A stretch of 64,000 nucleotides of DNA from JANQOH01 sp965200095 (GTDB lineage: Bacteria; Pseudomonadota; Alphaproteobacteria; UBA7887): NCBI GenBank assembly GCA_965200095.1, contig OZ241350.1, positions 2,666,001-2,730,000 of the forward strand, in the 5' to 3' direction. The notes below the pieces were generated by a model. The model did no database searches and was not told the origin of the DNA. It saw nothing but the letters and a program-made list of their open reading frames with translations. Below are positions 16,185-24,346 of the stretch, one piece after another; position 1 is the first letter of the stretch, and each line of letters begins with the position of its first letter. The position numbers and the translations under genes are program-made.

Positions 16185-17090
16185 ATGAAGGAAACGGTCG
16201 GCCTCGTCGGCGTCGGGAACATGGGGGCGCCCATCGCCCGGCGCCTGCTCGACGCCGGATACCGGCTCCGCGTCTACAACCGCACCGCCGCGAGAGCCGA
16301 TGCGCTGGTCGCCGCCGGCGCCGAACGCGCGGCGACTCCGGCGGCGGCGGCCCCGCACGGCGGCGTCGTCTTCTCCATCGTCGCCGACGACGCGGCCCTT
16401 GCCGCCGTTTGCGAGGGCGCGGACGGCATTCCCGCCGGTCTCGGCGCCGGCGGCGCGCATGTGTCCATGAGCACGGTCGGCGCCGCCACGGCGCGCGAAA
16501 TGGAAGAGCGCCATGCGGCGGCGGGCGCCGCCTATCTGTGCGCGCCGGTGTTCGGTCGGCCGCCGGCGGCCGCGGCCGGCGCGCTGTGGGTCGCGCTGTC
16601 CGGCCCGCCCGACGCCAGGGCGCGCGTCGCGCCGGCGCTCGCCGCCTTCGCCGCCGGGGTCAGGGAGTTCGGCGCCGCGCCGGGGGCCGCCAATGTCGTC
16701 AAACTGGCGAACAATTTCCTCATCGGCGCGGCGATCGAAGCGGTCGCCGAGGCGTGCGCCCTGACCGAGAAGCACGGCGTCGACCGCGCCGCTTTCGTCG
16801 AGCTGATCGCGGCTTCGCTGTTCGATTGTCCGGTCTACCGCATCTATGGCGAAGCGGTCGCCGAACGCCGCTACGAGCCCGCCGGCTTCCGCCTTGCGCT
16901 CGGACTCAAGGACATCTCTCTGGCGCTCGACGCGGCGGGCGCGCGCTCGGTTCCCATGCCGGTGGCGTCGGTGGTGCGCGACCGGCTGCTTTCGGCGCTC
17001 GCCGACGGCCGCGCCGATCAGGACTGGACGGCGCTCGACGCCGCCGTGTCCGCCGCCGCCGGCCTCGCCGCGCCGTCCAGCGCTTCCTGA
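16185..17090 (+). CDS. Beta-hydroxyacid dehydrogenase (3-hydroxyisobutyrate dehydrogenase family)
   Basis: 301 residues. The NAD(P)-binding motif GLVGVGNMGAPIARRL is at residues 5-20, a CAPVFGRPP substrate loop sits near 120 in place of the usual DAPVSGG, and the catalytic lysine is Lys173 in VKLANNFLIG. The C-terminal all-helical domain is complete. Related enzymes act on 3-hydroxyisobutyrate, tartronate semialdehyde or similar acids, or reduce imines. The ATG has GGGGGGAACCGCG before it. Its last 73 bases overlap the end of the convergent CinA-type gene. Confidence 0.9.
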   Translation: MKETVGLVGVGNMGAPIARRLLDAGYRLRVYNRTAARADALVAAGAERAATPAAAAPHGGVVFSIVADDAALAAVCEGADGIPAGLGAGGAHVSMSTVGAATAREMEERHAAAGAAYLCAPVFGRPPAAAAGALWVALSGPPDARARVAPALAAFAAGVREFGAAPGAANVVKLANNFLIGAAIEAVAEACALTEKHGVDRAAFVELIAASLFDCPVYRIYGEAVAERRYEPAGFRLALGLKDISLALDAAGARSVPMPVASVVRDRLLSALADGRADQDWTALDAAVSAAAGLAAPSSAS

Positions 17091-17563
17091 AACAGCGCCA
17101 GCGCCGCCTCGGCGAACGCGAACATATTGCCGGCGCGGTCGGCGGCGCCGGTCTCGACGACCGTCGAACGCTCGACGGCGCCGCACACGGCGAGACAGCT
17201 ATGGCCCGGCGGGTCGCCGTAACGGTTGCCGGCGGGGCCGGCCGCTCCGGTTTCGGCGAGTCCCCAATCCGCGCCGAGACGCGCCCGCGCCGACGCCGCC
17301 AGCCAGGCGGCGCAGGGTTCGGTCGCCGAGCGCACGCCGTCCGGCAGCTCCCCCGGCGGCAGGAAGGCGCGCCGCGCCGCTGCGGTGTAGACCGTCGCGC
17401 CGCCGAGAAACCACGCCGAGGCGCCGGGCGCCGCGAGCAGCGCGGCGGAGATCAGCCCGCCCGCCGAGGATTCGACGACCGCCACACGCTCGCCGCGCGC
17501 CCGCAGCGCCGCGCCGATGGCGGCGCCTCGCGCCGCGATCCGCTTCCAAGGGTCCAGGTCCAT
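17018..17563 (-). CDS. CinA-type nicotinamide-nucleotide amidohydrolase (PncC-like)
   Basis: 181-residue stand-alone CinA C-terminal domain. ESSAGGLISAALLAAPGASAWFLGG and TGAAGPAGNRYGDPPG are the conserved active-site stretches. The family deamidates nicotinamide mononucleotide to nicotinate mononucleotide in NAD salvage. The tail of about 20 Ala/Ser-rich residues (from LDGAARPAA) extends past the usual domain end, inside the 73-base overlap with the convergent dehydrogenase gene. The start chosen is the ATG at 17563, which gives the standard N-terminal helix; the frame is open further upstream only into repeat DNA. Confidence 0.85.
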   Translation of the reverse strand: MDLDPWKRIAARGAAIGAALRARGERVAVVESSAGGLISAALLAAPGASAWFLGGATVYTAAARRAFLPPGELPDGVRSATEPCAAWLAASARARLGADWGLAETGAAGPAGNRYGDPPGHSCLAVCGAVERSTVVETGAADRAGNMFAFAEAALALFQEALDGAARPAAADTAASSAVQS

Positions 17564-17637
17564 CGGCGCATCGTCGCCGCCCGCCGCCCCGCGCGCAACC
17601 CGATCGCAACGAATTTCGAGGATCGCGCGTAGTGCGC

Positions 17638-17998
17638 GAAGAAATCGGGCGGCTCTCATCGTGACGGACGGATCGCCGAAGTAACGGCATTGTAAAGACA
17701 ATACCACCGAATAATATTTCGTCATTCCCGCGAAAGAGTGTGTGAAAAAATCGGGCGGCTCTCATCGTGACGGACGGATCGCCGAGGTGTCGGCACTGTA
17801 AAGGCAATACCCATCGAATAATACTTCGTCATTCCCGCGAAAGCGGGAATCCGGAGGCGGACATCCGCAATATCGGCCCGGTTTTTCTTACGGAAACGCC
17901 GCAAACAGATTCCCGCTTTCGCGGGAATGACGAGTGTTTGTAACGCCGTTCGATTTCTTCACACACTCTTTCACGGGAATGACGAAGTATTGTTGGGC
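17638..17998. repeat. Array B of dRS3-like palindromes
   Basis: Mosaic repeat field upstream of the RiPP precursor. Perfect 20-bp palindromes lie at 17831-17850 and, in the complementary form, at 17909-17928, with a spacer containing GGAGGCGGACATCCGCAATATC. Imperfect flanking units (AAATCGGGCGGCTCTCATCG, CGATTTCTTCACACACTC) repeat on either side and match arrays A, C, D and E. Confidence 0.85.
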
Positions 17999-18160
17999 GG
18001 TATTGTCTCTCGCAGCGCCGGTTTCCTGGCGTTCGCGCTGTCGACCTCTCCGCGATCTGCCCTCCGCCGGTCCGCGCGCCGGACGCGCGACGCCGTTGCG
18101 ACACGCCCCGCCGCGGCGCCATGGGCCAAAACGGGAATCGCTGCGTCCGAACCCGAACAC

Positions 18161-18187
18161 TTGACAAAAGGGCCGGATTCGTATAAT
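18161..18187 (+). promoter_or_regulatory. Sigma-70-type promoter of the RiPP precursor gene
   Basis: Consensus -35 TTGACA at 18161-18166 and consensus -10 TATAAT at 18182-18187, separated by 15 bases, slightly short of the optimal 17. It lies 31 bases before the ATG at 18219, with GGGAG at 18206-18210 as ribosome binding site. A two-box consensus match is striking in DNA this GC-rich. Confidence 0.75.
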
Positions 18188-18218
18188 AGTTCTCTACATT
18201 CTTCAGGGAGCGAAGAGC

Positions 18219-18512
18219 ATGAACAAGAACCGTGACGCGAGAGAGGCGATGGGGGCGGTGATCGAGGCGTGGCGCGAGGATCCGGAATTCCGCGCCCGCG
18301 TCGAAGAGGACCCGAAGGAGGCGCTGGAGTCGAAGGGCCTCATGCTGGCGGTGGACACGGTGCGCGTCGCCGTCGATACGCCGGACATCCGGCACTTCGT
18401 GCTCCCGCCGAATCCCAATGCCGGGATCTCGGACGAACGGCTGGCGGCGGTGGCCGGCGGCTCGTGCATCGACTGTTACATTCCCCCCAATAACCTCGGG
18501 AGCGGCTGGTAG
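18219..18512 (+). CDS. NHLP-leader RiPP precursor peptide
   Basis: 97-residue precursor of a ribosomally made, modified peptide. Residues 1-81 match the nitrile-hydratase-like leader (NHLP) family: an acidic helical part (VIEAWREDPEFRARVEEDP), the segment VAVDTPDIRHFVLPP that corresponds to the nitrile-hydratase metal-loop region, then ISDERLAAVAGG. The double glycine at 80-81 is the expected cleavage site, leaving the 16-residue core SCIDCYIPPNNLGSGW. The core has two cysteines (83, 86), two serines and a proline pair. No LanM, radical-SAM, YcaO or NHLP transporter gene lies in the window, so the maturation enzymes must be elsewhere. A strong promoter precedes it. Modification type is unknown. 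Confidence 0.85.
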   Translation: MNKNRDAREAMGAVIEAWREDPEFRARVEEDPKEALESKGLMLAVDTVRVAVDTPDIRHFVLPPNPNAGISDERLAAVAGGSCIDCYIPPNNLGSGW

Positions 18513-18593
18513 CCCCTCGCCGGGGGGCGCCGCCGCTTCTCCTTTCCGGTCGTTTCCCTCCGGGCGCGGCGGGGCTGACCCGCGCGCCCGGAC

Positions 18594-21500
18594 GTGGTAA
18601 CGTCCGCGTTACCGAGGCTGCTCCGTAGCATTGCCGTCGCGCCGGTATGGTCCGGCGGGGCGGCGCGGAGCGTTCCCGGAACGAAACCGGAAAGGACGCA
18701 TGTTCATGTTTTACCCCCCCCCCCCCATGAGTTTCCGGGTTGCGTCGGACGGCGCCTCGCGGCCGCCATTTTCCTCTTTCTCGCCGTCTTGTGGCAGACG
18801 CCGGCCGGGGCGCTCACGCTGGGGAGCGGCGCCGACGACACCGTGACCGTTCCCACATTCACCGATGTCAACGCCTACAACACGAACGACGGCAAGGACG
18901 CCGGCACTTGGGTGCGGATCGGAACCCGCACACTGCCCAACTGGATGATCAGTAGATTCTTCGGCGAGAACGCCGTTACCTCCGACAAGCTGATCAAGAC
19001 CTACGCCAACGCCGCGGCCTATCTCGCCGACACAACCCGGGCGACCCGCCTGTTCGCCGTCATCGGCAGCAATATCTATTCCGTCGTCGCGCTGGAGTCG
19101 CTCAACAACAACGCAGCCCTGACCGACTCGAACCTGCCGGACACGATCGGAACGCCTGTGGCCGGCACCGCGCTCGGCGACAACGCCGACGCCGTGCAAG
19201 CGGCCACTGCCGTGGGCTGGGGTTCCGAGGCCGAAAAGGAAGGCGCTACCGCGCTTGGTTCCGGCGCTCGCGCCGGAGGGATGAAATCGGTAGCGGTCGG
19301 TGAGAGCTCCGTAGTCTTCGACGGCCGCTCCATCGCTGTTGGGCACTTCGCCGTAACTTCCGGCGCCGCGTCGACCGTTGTTGGCACCAATGCCAACGGT
19401 TTCGGAGCGGACGCCGCCGTGCTCGGCGACCACGCCAGCGTCATCGGCGACGGGAACACGGCGCTGGGCCGGCACGCCTCCGCCGCCGATTGGGGAGCGG
19501 GAAACTCCGAATGGGACGCCGTCCCCGAAGGATTGGGGGACTTGATCCGCTGCGCAACGGAGCCGGGATACATCACGGACGGTCAATGGTTCTCGGACGA
19601 GTGTTCCGCCCTGCTGACGGCCACTGAGAAGGCTCACGCGAATCTGTTCCCCGACACGTCCGCCGGGCGGACCTATCGCGGAACCATCCAGACCCGTCTG
19701 CGGGCGCGTTTGAACAGCTACGCCGTGAACCGGGCGACGGCCGTCGGGTCGTTCGCCTACGCCCGCGCGACCGCGGCGACGGCGCTGGGCGCCAACGCCG
19801 TCGCGAGCGGAGATGCGTCGGTGGCGGTCGGCAGTGGCTCCCGTGTCTATGACGGCCACTCCGTCGCTGTCGGGGACCGGGCTCTGACTACCGGCGGCAC
19901 CTCGACCATAGTCGGCGCCTACACCGGCGGTTTCGGAAAAGACGCCGCCGTGCTCGGCAACCACGCCAGCGCCATCGGCGAGGGGAACACAGCGCTGGGC
20001 AGGGGTGCAACAGCCGCCGATTGGGGACCGGGGAACGCCCACCAATGGGACGCCATTTCCGCAATAGGATTGACGGAATTGATCGAGTGCGCGATGGAGC
20101 CCGGATACATCGCCGGCGGCCAAGGGTTCTCGGAAAGCTGCTCCAACGTTCTCACGAGCGCGGAGAAGGCTCACGCGAACTTGGTCGCCGACACGGCCGC
20201 CGGCCGGACCTACCGCGGAACCGTCCAGACCCGCCTGCGGGCGCGCCTGGACAGCTACGCCGTGGACTGGGCGACGGCCGTCGGGTCGCGCTCCTACGCC
20301 CGCGGGACCGGTGCGACGGCGATGGGCGCCAACGCTGTCGCCACCGACCTGGGGGCAACGACCCTCGGTTTTGTGGCCCGCGCGGATGGGCGGGGGGCGA
20401 CGGCCCTCGGTTATCTCGCCCGCGCCGATGGGCGGGGGGCGACGGCCGTGGGCGTGGAGGCGCAGGCTTCGGGAACCGACGCCATCGCGCTGGGGCGCGC
20501 GGCGGCGGCGACGGGGCGCAACGCCATCGCCGTGGGCGCCGGGGCGTCCGCCGGCGCCGACCAGGTCGTCATCGGCCGCGACGGGCACAGTTACCGCCTG
20601 CCGGGGCTGGCGCCCGACGGCGGGGTCGCGCGGCTGCTCGCGGTCGATACGCGGGGGCAGCTGGTCGCCGGCGCCGTCCAGGCGGGAACCGGCGCGCCCG
20701 ATTTCGGCGTCCGGCTCGCCGCGCTCGAAGCCGAAGCGGTATCGTCGGGCGAGCGCGTTACGACTCTGGAGAGCGGCTTTTCCGCGGTCGACGACCGGCT
20801 GGGGGACGCCGACGACGGCGCCGACCGGGGCGGCAACGCGTATCAGCGCATCACCGCCCTCGACAACGACCTCGGCGCCGCGACCCAGCCGGCGCACAGC
20901 GACGGCAGCGCCTATCAGCGCATCGCCTCGGTGAGGGAGATCGTCGAAACCGCAACGAGCGAAGACCCGGCGGCGATCGTCGCGGCGCGCGCCGAACGGA
21001 CGGTGGAGGAAAGCACCCGCGCGCTGACCGCGGAAGACGCGGTTCTGCGGCGGGCCATCGAGAACGCCGACAGCGCCGACCGCGTCGAGAAGGTCCGCAT
21101 CCGCACCGGAACCGGCGAGGAGCGCACCGTGGTGACGCTGCGCGGCGCCACGAACGAGCAGATCATGACGCTCGTCGCGCTGCTCACCGACCGGAGGCTG
21201 TCCACAACCGTCGCGGCGGGCGCGGACGGCGAGCCCGTCGGCACGACCATGAACGAGTTCCTGGAGCTCGACGAACTGCACGGCCACAACGTCGTCTCGA
21301 CGAAGGAGCGCCTCGCCTATCTCTTCCAGGCTCTCTACGGGCCGGACTATGCGGGGAGGGCCGACGGGTCGACCGACAGCGACGCGCCGCATCGTCAGAG
21401 CATCGAGGGCCGGGTCCGCATCATCGAACTCGACGACGAGGGAAAGAAACTCCGCGAGGCCGACGACAGCCTCGGCGACGGCGCGCACCGGGTCGTCGTG

Positions 21501-21881
21501 CAGGAAACATCGCCGCAGGACGGCCGGGGGCGGCTGCGCACCATGCCGTTCGACAATTTCGACGGCGCGGCGGCGCTGCGCAAGGTCGACGCCCTCACCG
21601 GGCGCGTCGACAACCTGCGCCGCGACCTCGACGAGCTCGACACGCATGTGGACCGCGTGGCGGCCATGACCTCGGCGTTGACCGCATTGCCGAACGCAGT
21701 TGCCGGCGGCGACCGCTACAGCCTCGGCATGGGGGTCGGCCATCACCGCGGCGAACAGGCGCTGGCCCTCGGCATGAGCGTGCGTCTGGTCGGCGAACGC
21801 AACGTCTTCGCCAATGCGGGCGTCGCCCTCGGCGAGGGTTCGACAGTGACCGCACGCGCCGGAGTCAGCGTCTCCTGGTAG
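18594..21881 (+). CDS. YadA-like trimeric autotransporter adhesin, phase-variable 5' end
   Basis: Surface adhesin of about 1,060-1,095 residues. Order: signal peptide (LAAAIFLFLAVLWQTPAGA), YadA/Hia head repeats of AxAxG type (ATAVGWGSEAE, ATALGANAVASG), a long coiled-coil stalk, and a C-terminal four-strand YadA anchor starting VAAMTSALTALPNAVAGG and ending in the aromatic residue Trp. The likely start is the ATG at 18700 behind AAAGGA, but a C13 tract (18714-18726) follows and puts that ATG out of frame with the signal peptide; 11 or 14 C would restore it. The frame given is open from a GTG at 18594 that lacks a clear ribosome binding site. A 531-bp segment is duplicated inside the head. 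A strong terminator follows. Confidence 0.88.
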   Translation: MVTSALPRLLRSIAVAPVWSGGAARSVPGTKPERTHVHVLPPPPHEFPGCVGRRLAAAIFLFLAVLWQTPAGALTLGSGADDTVTVPTFTDVNAYNTNDGKDAGTWVRIGTRTLPNWMISRFFGENAVTSDKLIKTYANAAAYLADTTRATRLFAVIGSNIYSVVALESLNNNAALTDSNLPDTIGTPVAGTALGDNADAVQAATAVGWGSEAEKEGATALGSGARAGGMKSVAVGESSVVFDGRSIAVGHFAVTSGAASTVVGTNANGFGADAAVLGDHASVIGDGNTALGRHASAADWGAGNSEWDAVPEGLGDLIRCATEPGYITDGQWFSDECSALLTATEKAHANLFPDTSAGRTYRGTIQTRLRARLNSYAVNRATAVGSFAYARATAATALGANAVASGDASVAVGSGSRVYDGHSVAVGDRALTTGGTSTIVGAYTGGFGKDAAVLGNHASAIGEGNTALGRGATAADWGPGNAHQWDAISAIGLTELIECAMEPGYIAGGQGFSESCSNVLTSAEKAHANLVADTAAGRTYRGTVQTRLRARLDSYAVDWATAVGSRSYARGTGATAMGANAVATDLGATTLGFVARADGRGATALGYLARADGRGATAVGVEAQASGTDAIALGRAAAATGRNAIAVGAGASAGADQVVIGRDGHSYRLPGLAPDGGVARLLAVDTRGQLVAGAVQAGTGAPDFGVRLAALEAEAVSSGERVTTLESGFSAVDDRLGDADDGADRGGNAYQRITALDNDLGAATQPAHSDGSAYQRIASVREIVETATSEDPAAIVAARAERTVEESTRALTAEDAVLRRAIENADSADRVEKVRIRTGTGEERTVVTLRGATNEQIMTLVALLTDRRLSTTVAAGADGEPVGTTMNEFLELDELHGHNVVSTKERLAYLFQALYGPDYAGRADGSTDSDAPHRQSIEGRVRIIELDDEGKKLREADDSLGDGAHRVVVQETSPQDGRGRLRTMPFDNFDGAAALRKVDALTGRVDNLRRDLDELDTHVDRVAAMTSALTALPNAVAGGDRYSLGMGVGHHRGEQALALGMSVRLVGERNVFANAGVALGEGSTVTARAGVSVSW
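18714..18726 (+). repeat. C13 homopolymer in adhesin 5' end (putative phase-variation tract)
   Basis: Thirteen consecutive C residues between the ATG at 18700 and the signal peptide of the YadA-like adhesin. Slipped-strand changes of one base would shift the frame. With 13 C, translation from 18700 enters the wrong frame; with 14 or 11 C it enters the adhesin frame; with 12 C it meets TGA at once. Confidence 0.8.
19290..20351 (+). repeat. Tandem 531-bp duplication inside the adhesin head
   Basis: The coding segments 19290-19820 and 19821-20351 encode two closely similar 177-residue units, each starting with AVG(E/S)x, continuing through GNTALGR, an inserted non-YadA block with two cysteines 18 residues apart (CATEPG...DEC and CAMEPG...ESC), then RTYRGT(I/V)QTRLRARL and ATAVGS. 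The copies have diverged moderately, so the duplication is not recent. Confidence 0.8.
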
Positions 21882-21907
21882 CCTCTCGAGGAACCGGGAC
21901 CGGGCAA

Positions 21908-21933
21908 GGGGGCGCTTCGGCGCCCCCTTTTTT
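21908..21933 (+). terminator. Rho-independent terminator after the adhesin
   Basis: A perfect stem GGGGGCGC / GCGCCCCC with a TTCG tetraloop (21908-21927) followed by six T (21928-21933). It is 27 bases after the adhesin stop and isolates that gene from ilvH. Confidence 0.92.
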
Positions 21934-22034
21934 CGCGCCCCGAAAACGCCCTGCGTCAGGCCGTTTCACAGGCGGGGGCGATGGGTTATGGTGCGCGTCG
22001 CCTCTCCGTCCGCCCCCACCGATGTCCAGCCGCC

Positions 22035-22568
22035 GTGGTCGACAAGGTCGAAAAGCACACCGTCGCGTGCCTCGTCGACAACGAGTTCGGCGTGCTTGCG
22101 CGCGTCGTCGGCCTGTTCTCGGGCCGGGGCTACAACATCGAGAGCCTCACCGTGGCGGAAGTCGACGCGGAGGCGGGCGTGTCGCGCATCACGCTGATCA
22201 CCTCGGGCACGCCGATGGTCATTGAGCAGATCAAGGCGCAGCTCGGGCGCCTCGTGCCGGTCCATTCGGTCGCCGACCTGACCCAGGCGGGGCCGCATGT
22301 GAGCCGCGAACTGGTGCTGGTCAAGGTCCGCGGGCGGGGCGACGCGCGCGTCGAATCGCTGCGCGTGGCCGACATTTTCCGCGCCCGGGTGGTCGACTCC
22401 ACCATCGAATCGTTCGTGTTCGAACTGACCGGCGCCTCCGACAAGATCGACGCTTTCATCGCGCTGATGAGCCCGCTGGGCCTGATCGAGGTCTCGCGGA
22501 CCGGCGCCGCGGCGATCGCCCGCGGCGCCGAAACCCTCGCCGCCGCCCCGCAACCCCAGGGAGACTGA
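22035..22568 (+). CDS. ilvH: Acetolactate synthase small (regulatory) subunit
   Basis: About 177 residues. The N-terminal ACT domain (HTVACLVDNEFGVLARVVGLFSGRGYNIESL) binds valine for feedback control, and the C-terminal IlvH domain activates the catalytic subunit in branched-chain amino-acid synthesis. The GTG at 22035 gives a family-length protein; an in-frame ATG at 21981 behind GGGGGCG would add 18 atypical residues and cannot be excluded. It is two bases from ilvC. The large subunit gene normally found immediately upstream is missing; the adhesin/RiPP block sits there instead. Confidence 0.92.
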   Translation: MVDKVEKHTVACLVDNEFGVLARVVGLFSGRGYNIESLTVAEVDAEAGVSRITLITSGTPMVIEQIKAQLGRLVPVHSVADLTQAGPHVSRELVLVKVRGRGDARVESLRVADIFRARVVDSTIESFVFELTGASDKIDAFIALMSPLGLIEVSRTGAAAIARGAETLAAAPQPQGD

Positions 22569-22570
22569 CA

Positions 22571-23590
22571 ATGCGTGTCTATTACGATCGCGACGCCGAC
22601 GCCAACCTCGTCAAGGGCCGGAACGTGGCCGTGATCGGCTATGGCAGCCAGGGCCACGCCCACGCCGCGAACATGCGCGACTCGGGCGTCGCCGAGGTGG
22701 CGGTCGCGCTGCGCGCCGGGTCCGCCTCGGCGGCCAAGGCCGAGGCGGCAGGGTTTCCGGTCATGGCCGTCGCCGACGCGGCGAAATGGGCCGATGTCAT
22801 GATGATGGCCACGCCCGACGAACTTCAGGCCGACATCTACGCCGAGCAGCTCGCGCCGAACATGAAGGACGGCGCCGCCCTCGCCTTCGCCCACGGTCTG
22901 AACGTGCATTTCGGCCTCATCGAGCCGCGCGCCGACCTCGACGTGTTCATGGTCGCGCCGAAGGGGCCGGGCCACACCGTGCGCTCGGAATATGTCCGCG
23001 GCGGCGGCGTGCCCTGTCTCGTCGCCGTGGCGCGCGACGCCTCCGGGAACGCGCTGGAGATCGCGCTCTCCTACGCTTCCGCCATCGGCGGCGGGCGCGC
23101 CGGGATCATCGAGACGACGTTCAAGGAGGAATGCGAGACCGATCTGTTCGGCGAGCAGGTGGTGTTGTGCGGCGGCCTTACGGCGCTCATCGCCGCCGGT
23201 TTCGAGACTCTGGTGGAAGCGGGATATGCGCCGGAAATGGCCTATTTCGAGTGTCTGCACGAGGTCAAGCTGATCGTCGATCTGATCTATGAGGGCGGCA
23301 TCGCCAACATGCGCTATTCGATCTCCAACACGGCGGAATACGGCGACTATACGCGCGGCCCGAGGATCGTGGACGAACACGTCAAGCGGTCGATGAAGAA
23401 GGTTCTGGCGGACATTCAATCGGGGCGCTTCGCCGGCGAATGGATGAGCGAATGCAAGGTCAACCAGCCGGCTTTCAAGGCGATGCGCCGTATGGCCGCC
23501 GACCATCCCATCGAGGAGGTGGGCGCGAAGCTCCGCGCCATGATGCCGTGGATCGCCGAAAACGCGCTGGTCGACAAGAGCCGCAACTAA
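22571..23590 (+). CDS. ilvC: Ketol-acid reductoisomerase (class I)
   Basis: 339 residues, the short class I form. The Rossmann motif VIGYGSQGHAHAANMRDSG is at residues 20-38, and the metal-binding helices with TTFKEECETDLFGEQVVLCGG and MAYFECLHEVKLIVDLIYEGG are complete. It isomerises and reduces acetolactate and acetohydroxybutyrate with NADPH and Mg2+. It starts two bases after the ilvH stop, with CAGGGAGACTGACA as ribosome binding site, so the two genes form one transcription unit. Confidence 0.97.
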   Translation: MRVYYDRDADANLVKGRNVAVIGYGSQGHAHAANMRDSGVAEVAVALRAGSASAAKAEAAGFPVMAVADAAKWADVMMMATPDELQADIYAEQLAPNMKDGAALAFAHGLNVHFGLIEPRADLDVFMVAPKGPGHTVRSEYVRGGGVPCLVAVARDASGNALEIALSYASAIGGGRAGIIETTFKEECETDLFGEQVVLCGGLTALIAAGFETLVEAGYAPEMAYFECLHEVKLIVDLIYEGGIANMRYSISNTAEYGDYTRGPRIVDEHVKRSMKKVLADIQSGRFAGEWMSECKVNQPAFKAMRRMAADHPIEEVGAKLRAMMPWIAENALVDKSRN

Positions 23591-23630
23591 CCCGCCGGCG
23601 CGGCGCGCTCCTTCCGTCCCGATCGGCGGC

Positions 23631-24346
23631 GTGCCCGACCTGACTCGCGTCTTCGGCCCGAGGGCGGAAGGGATTCGGCGAGCCGCGACGGCCCTGCTGT
23701 TCGCGGAGGCGGCGTCGATCGTCAGGGTTCAGCACAGCTTGTGGGATTGGCTCGGTATCGAAAGCGAGTCGGGCCGGTTCGAATCCGTCACGGATTACGG
23801 CTCTTCGGCAACGCCCGCCCGGAAGGTCGGATACGGTCTGGCGGCGGAAGCGAGGAATGCTCTGGGGCTCGGGCGGGAGCCGATCCATTCGATGCGGGTG
23901 GCTGGTGGAGGAGCGCCTGGGGATTCCGGTCGTCCAGGCGCCGCTGCCGGGAAACACCGAAATCGCCGGCGCGACCGTCGCCGCAGCCGACGACCGCGAA
24001 GGCGAGGTGCGCGGCATCGTTTTCAATACGCTCGGGGCGAACGAGAACGTCTGGGTCCGTCGGACAACGCTCGCCCACGAACTCGGCCACCTGTTGTTCG
24101 ACCCGCCCGAGAGACTGGAGAATTTACGGGTCGATTCATACGCCGAGGGCCGGACGGACCCGCAAGGCGGGGAAGCGGCGGACTTCGTCGAACAGAGGGC
24201 CAATGCGTTCGCCGTCGCGTTCCTCGCGCCCGATGACGCCGTTCGCGAGACCGCGCCGGCTCCCCTGACGACGGCCTCCGTCGCGAAGACCATGCGCACG
24301 TTCGGGATCGGTAAGGTCGCCGCAGGACATCGCATATGTAATTCCC
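23631..24346 (+). pseudogene. Disrupted ImmA/IrrE-family metallopeptidase gene
   Basis: Remnant of a zinc metallopeptidase of the ImmA/IrrE type, proteins that cleave XRE-family repressors or act in toxin-antitoxin pairs. The frame starts MPDLTRVFGPRAEGIRR and runs to LGREPIHSMR; it resumes one base out of register at WLVEERLGIPVVQAP near 23895-23910, a single-base frameshift. The zinc motif LAHELGHLLF (HExxH) and the later EQRANAFAVAFLAP helix are intact. At MRTFGIGKVAAGHRICN the gene is cut at 24347 by a GAGACCTCTGCATAAC element end. No intact repressor partner remains next to it. Confidence 0.8.

Noticed and set aside
18511..18528. Terminator after the RiPP precursor
   Set aside because: A short GC stem GCCCC/GGGGC is present but no T run follows, so it is not supported as a terminator.
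18594..22568. RiPP maturation or export genes near the precursor
   Set aside because: The neighbours are an adhesin, ilvH and ilvC; none has LanM, radical SAM, YcaO or peptidase-transporter features.
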